Shown: one piece after another, positions 59,943 to 64,000 of the stretch
Position numbering within the stretch: position 1 is the first letter of the stretch
Layout of the letters: each line of letters opens with the position of its first letter
Source of the DNA: Fennellomyces sp. T-0311
Taxonomy: Eukaryota; Mucoromycota; Mucoromycetes; Mucorales; Lichtheimiaceae
Direction of reading: 5' to 3'
Assembly (NCBI GenBank): GCA_025266875.1
Contig: JALLLT010000003.1
Location: forward strand, 310,001 to 374,000
DNA: 64,000 bases
The notes under the pieces: model-generated
Databases searched by the model: none
What the model was told of the DNA's origin: nothing
What the model saw: only the letters and a program-made list of their open reading frames with translations
Translations under genes and position numbers: made by a program

Positions 59943-61619
59943 ATGAAAGCCAAAGCACTGTACGATTGTACAGCGGATGACGATGGTGAATTGTCTTTCA
60001 AAGAAGGCGACATTCTGGTCGATGTGACTGAATCCATAGAAAAGGGCTGGTACGAAGGTCGTGTCCAAGGAACGTCCATCCGGGGGTTATTTCCGTACAA
60101 TTACGCAGAGTTCATTACCGAGCCTGCAATGCAAGCCATTCCACTTCACAGTACTTCTGACTCGTCGAAAACATTCGGTGGTCATAGTGTGTCACCACCC
60201 AACTCGACACTTTCGTCAACTTGGTCGGTTATCAGCACCAAAGACCAAGACAACGACAGTGACGCATTCGATAGAGTCATGCAATTGCCTCCTGTAACGT
60301 TGAAACCAAAGCCCTTAGCAGAAAAACCATCCGTCGCACCGAAACCATCCCAACTCAAAAAGCCAGTCGCCAGCAAAAAGCCCACATTGCCCATGGAACG
60401 CTTACCAACGCAACCTCCCCTGATTCCTCTCACCTCCAACGTCGCATCGCGCGTCCGCTCGCTCTCAACTTCGGCAACCCATGATCAACTGCCCGTGAAA
60501 CTGCCTTCTTTGTATAAGGGCGAACAGAAAGGCACCCCCATCATCCGGCCGAAACCCTACAGCGCCAAACCTGCGGCCCAGCCCATCAGAAAGGAACAGC
60601 CCGAGCGCGTGATCTTTGATAATTCGGTTAACGAGAACGAAGACGATGTTGAAGATGTGGATGGGTATCAGCTTGTGCGACCGTCGCAAGTTCGACAGCG
60701 ACAGGCTATGGTTACGCCGAAAGCAATGCCTACCCTTGCTCGGGTCAACTTTAAGCCACCATCTCCTCTCCCGGCATCCAAACCGTCTTCTGTGAGCAGT
60801 GCCAAGTCCAGCAGCCCGTCCGTGAGCAGCGTGTCATCGCCACCCAAGAACAAGCTGGATGCCATTCCTGCAGGAAGTAGTCCAGCGCCTCGTTTGCCGT
60901 CAAGACCAGTTTCCAAGGCTGGGCGACGCTCGAGATCATCCAAATCAATCACTTCATCAGAGCCACTGACAAGCTCAAAGCCTCCACCGAATCCCAAACC
61001 AAAGCCTTCGCAATTTTCCGCCATCCACAGTCCACAGCGAGCAAAAGGCCGCAGTGTTTCCAATCCACCACCAATCCAACCCAAACCATTCATTTCGAAA
61101 CTTAACAACGGCAGTAAACCCGATGTTCCGGTTCAGAGTAAGCCGGATTCGATCAGAAAACCGCCACCTGCCCTCGCCACAGCTTCCAAAACCACCCCGG
61201 CCGTGCCCTTGCGACCGACACAATGGCATCAGCAGCGACCCAGTGAAGATACTAACGTAAAACCATCTGAACTCCTGATGCGCTCGCGATCCAAGTCGAA
61301 CGGATGGACACAGTCACCAAAAACCGTTCCTCCAGATCTACCGGCCCGGAATCCTCCACCGGCCGCCAAAAAGACGCCCCCGCCGCCCCCGCCATCTCGA
61401 CCGGTCGCGCGATACGAAGAGCTATTCAATGCAATCCATGACGAGGGCTATGTAGATGGACAAACGGCAAGGATCATTTGGAAGCGAAGCAAGATATCAG
61501 ATGAAACGTTGGCAAAGATATGGGAGCAATGCGATCCCCAGGGTAGCGGTCTGCTGGACAAGAGCGCTTTTATCCAAGGCATGCGTGAAATCGATGCATT
61601 CTTAGGACAAAATAATTAG
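59943..61619 (+). CDS. SH3-proline-rich-EH domain adaptor
   Basis: Single-exon gene for 558 residues. The first 60 residues are an SH3 domain (KAKALYDCTADDDGELSFKE, GDILVDVTESIEKGWYEGRV, GLFPYNYAEFI) with the ALYDY-like and WYEG motifs. About 400 residues of proline/serine/lysine-rich disorder follow, with many PxxP and KPxP motifs that could be SH3 ligands. The C-terminal 90 residues are an EH (Eps15-homology) domain with an EF-hand-like loop (ELFNAIHDEGYVDGQTARII, KIWEQCDPQGSGLLDKSAF). This SH3-EH layout points to endocytosis or actin-patch assembly by binding proline-rich and NPF-containing partners. The ATG at 59943 begins directly at the SH3 fold. Confidence 0.9.
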   Translation: MKAKALYDCTADDDGELSFKEGDILVDVTESIEKGWYEGRVQGTSIRGLFPYNYAEFITEPAMQAIPLHSTSDSSKTFGGHSVSPPNSTLSSTWSVISTKDQDNDSDAFDRVMQLPPVTLKPKPLAEKPSVAPKPSQLKKPVASKKPTLPMERLPTQPPLIPLTSNVASRVRSLSTSATHDQLPVKLPSLYKGEQKGTPIIRPKPYSAKPAAQPIRKEQPERVIFDNSVNENEDDVEDVDGYQLVRPSQVRQRQAMVTPKAMPTLARVNFKPPSPLPASKPSSVSSAKSSSPSVSSVSSPPKNKLDAIPAGSSPAPRLPSRPVSKAGRRSRSSKSITSSEPLTSSKPPPNPKPKPSQFSAIHSPQRAKGRSVSNPPPIQPKPFISKLNNGSKPDVPVQSKPDSIRKPPPALATASKTTPAVPLRPTQWHQQRPSEDTNVKPSELLMRSRSKSNGWTQSPKTVPPDLPARNPPPAAKKTPPPPPPSRPVARYEELFNAIHDEGYVDGQTARIIWKRSKISDETLAKIWEQCDPQGSGLLDKSAFIQGMREIDAFLGQNN

Positions 61620-61659
61620 GAGTGTGTGAAATATCTATATATACATTCATTCTAGACCT

Positions 61660-63397
61660 CTATCGTTTCTTGGTTTTCACTTGGATGAACAGTTTGACAG
61701 GTCGCTTGAACGCTTTAGCGATTTGTGCTCGTGCGTCCGATACTACGCGATTGATCACCGCGCCATTGGCTCCGATGACAATGCGCTGCTGGCTCTCCCG
61801 CTCCACATACACGTTTTGATCAATCCGCAACGTGCCATCCTCCATTTCCGTCCATCCAACGTTTTCCTACGCAACGTGTCGGCTTGCGTCCGCATTGTGC
61901 AACACAATCACGTACCTGTTTCAACATGTATGGAATGTATTGGTGCAGCCGTTTGAAGAACTCGACTCGTATCAATTCCTCTGCTCTTTTCAGGTCAGGC
62001 ATATCGGACTTTTGCTCTGACGGGTATATCCATGGCTGCGGTTTTGATGCATCGAAGAGCTCTTTCTGACCATCCGAATCCACATCAGTATCCAAACAAA
62101 CGCCTAGCGATATAATGTCCGTTACCTTGACAGCATCCAAGCCATCCCTCTCCAAGGCAGAAATGTACAGTATCTTGGTAATACTCGGGCATAATGACTG
62201 ATACTTCTCAGAGACCTGGCTCAATTCTTCGTCGTTGTATCCCAGCAGATCCATCTGTAACCGTATATTTAGAAACCCAATATGGGATCCAAACCCAGCG
62301 TGCTCTCACCTTGTTAAATATTAATGTTGTTGGAAGCTTCATGTCACCTAGGCGTTCAAGAAGGAGCATATCGGCCTTCTTTTCGTGACTTGACGTGGCC
62401 CACGATCCATCCACCAAAAGAATCACTAACAAATTACTTAATTCAACTTGAACCACTTTCATACTCCCACAAACGATACCATGATCTGCCTCATCCAAAG
62501 TTCTCCATGATGTCGTTACCAGGGTCCTGTTCATCTTGGCATGACGATTGTCGGGTACCACACCGGGAGTATCAAGAAACACCTACGCGAACAGGCCAGA
62601 GTTAAAATAGGCGCAATTAGCTTTTTCTTTAAAAACACACCACTTGATGGTTCTCGTTTGTCAGCACCGCCAATACACGATCACGAGTTGTGTGTGCTTT
62701 TTGCGACACAACCGATATATCTTCGCCCACAATGGCATTGACAAGAGTTGACTTGCCGGCGTTGGCAGCACCCACCACAGCAACACGAAGTAAATGAGGG
62801 TTCTCTGGTTGATTGATCGTACGAGACACCTTGATCATTCGTTCAGCCAAACCAGCTGGCTGTCGTGGTCGCAATTGTTCCAAAACTCGTGGTGGTCCTA
62901 TTTCGACATGGTCCGGTCCACTTTTTGACAACTCTTCAACGATCTGTCGTCGTTCGATCGATTTCTTTGCAAGACCAGCTGTGGTCCACCCTGACGCCGA
63001 TTTTGTTGGTTTTACTTGTTCTTTTTCTTGATAATTGACTTGATTCTGTGGTTGTCTTATTTTGGCGTTGCGTTTGGGTTGAATGAGGTCAATCGGTATG
63101 CCCGCTCGTTGCTTTGCACGAGACATTATCGCATAGCTTCGTACATGGCTTGATTCTGGAAGTTTTTTTTTTCTTTTGTAAGATTTGAATGGAGTAGGTT
63201 ACTGCCTTGCTCATACCTGTGCCACGAACTGCCAGACGTGCCAGGCAGGTACAGTACATCGTTGTATAGAGAAGCAGTTGCTCTGTTGAAAATTTAGACT
63301 TTTGACTGTTGCTGCTGAGATGAATGAATGGCTGTGTTATGCCCAATGAACGAACTCTTCTATCTCTATACCGCAAGCGGCAAGCTGAAAGTACCAT
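61660..63397 (-). CDS. Mitochondrial Era-type GTPase (ERAL1-like)
   Basis: Era-family GTPase that binds 3' small-subunit rRNA and helps ribosome assembly; here probably in mitochondria. The first exon (ATG at 63397) is arginine-rich and lacks acidic residues over about 60 codons, as in a targeting peptide, and joins in phase to RSYAIMSRAKQRAG. The G domain shows G1 VVGAANAGKSTLVNAI, G2 HTTRD, G3 FLDTPGV, and G4 NK|MD interrupted by an intron. The G5 region is LYISALERDGLDAVK. The C-terminal KH domain has YVERESQQRIVIGANGAVIN and ends in KLFIQVKTKKR. About seven exons, roughly 480 residues. It is convergent with the SH3/EH gene, with only 40 bp between their stop codons. Confidence 0.93.
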
Positions 63398-63677
63398 GCA
63401 ACTGCTAGACAGCCATAACTACAGTTTGGTTCAATTGCCTAGGGTACATATACTATTGAGCATGAATTCTTCGTATCACCGCATATTCATTATTACCGGG
63501 TGAAACTGCTTATGTGCTTTATGCATTCGTTATCAACACTCAAAACATTACATTTAGATATTAATATATTCCATTCTCGTCGTCTGCCTATGTACAAACA
63601 TTGTTGATACACACCATCTTTATATCCATGACCATTCAAAAGTGCTATTCATACAATCAAGCAAAACTACAATCAAT
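63398..63677. other. Spacer upstream of the Era gene
   Basis: AT-rich, about 280 bp, with no gene. It combines the 3' flank of the small membrane-protein gene and the promoter of the Era gene, both on the minus strand. Confidence 0.4.
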
Positions 63678-63996
63678 TTATAAGCTGTATCGTTTTCCTT
63701 GAAGCGTGTGCGAGTCATCGACACTGAGAAACATGGTTGATAGTAACATACCTCTGCCTTTCGCGGAGGGATTTGACACCAAGCACAAACTTTTGGTTTT
63801 GCTCAAGCAACCGGTAGCAATTCTCTAATCCTGCAGCAATCAGTATGGAAAGGCCCAAAGTGAAAAGCACTGGAAATGGAATTTTCTGTATAAAAAAGCT
63901 GAGAAAGTCATTCTCACTACGTATTTCAGCAGAAATACTCCATGGTGCATAGGTATTACCTGGTAACCATGGCAATGGGTCTATATTTTGTCCCAT
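63678..63996 (-). CDS. Small membrane protein, possibly incomplete at its 5' end
   Basis: Minus-strand frame from the ATG at 63996 with one clear membrane helix (FPVLFTLGLSILIAAGL) followed by a charged segment (YRLLEQNQKFVLGVKSLRER). A donor (GTATGT) follows the RERQ codons. Splicing to either of two acceptors leads to the same TAA at 63678, giving about 85-97 residues. The window ends four bases upstream of the ATG, so an upstream exon cannot be excluded. The family is not recognised; the size and single anchor are compatible with a small mitochondrial or ER membrane subunit. Confidence 0.5.
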
Positions 63997-64000
63997 TTCT

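Overview
The window is nuclear DNA of a filamentous early-diverging fungus, most likely a member of the Mucorales (Mucoromycota). Nearly every gene is split by 40-75 nt GT-AG introns. Intergenic DNA is AT-rich. The gene content fits that group: tandem TPR/F-box/LRR proteins, a UPF0658 Golgi membrane protein, a glutamine-rich Zn2Cys6 regulator and an SH3/EH adaptor. The genus cannot be fixed by reading alone. No tRNA, rRNA, CRISPR array or intact autonomous transposon was found.

Layout. From 1 to 5 kb there is little besides a short-chain dehydrogenase gene (1695-2968) whose splice sites are intact but whose reading frame is broken twice. From 5 to 11.3 kb, three minus-strand genes for mitochondrial membrane proteins lie head to tail: the i-AAA protease Yme1, the Fe-S cluster exporter Atm1 and a Leu5-type carrier. 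From 11.5 to 12.9 kb there is decayed coding DNA split by a 172-bp MITE with terminal inverted repeats and TA target duplication. From 13.3 to 20.5 kb are two intact TPR/F-box/LRR genes followed by a degraded third copy. From 21.6 to 26.5 kb lie a dense set of plus-strand housekeeping genes: a two-hotdog acyl-CoA thioesterase, an HP1/Swi6-type chromodomain protein and a Golgi multi-pass membrane protein.

After a 4.9-kb gene-poor stretch come an FAD aromatic monooxygenase (31.4-33.75 kb), an APC-family permease (34.9-37.5 kb) and, convergent with them, a Zn2Cys6 transcription factor (37.9-41.8 kb). Together they could be a small catabolic module. Between 41.8 and 48.6 kb only weak candidate genes and decayed copies are seen. 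From 48.6 to 54.0 kb are a CAMK-type protein kinase and a coiled-coil/ankyrin protein. From 54 to 59.9 kb is another gene-poor block that holds a ~500-bp diverged duplication with coding-like traces. The right end carries an SH3/EH endocytic-type adaptor, a mitochondrial Era GTPase and the start of a small membrane protein.

Gene models were built by hand, joining exons by splice signals, phase and family resemblance. Models called with confidence of 0.8 or more have exon phases and conserved motifs that agree. Entries at 0.5 or less are coding-like DNA whose identity I could not establish.
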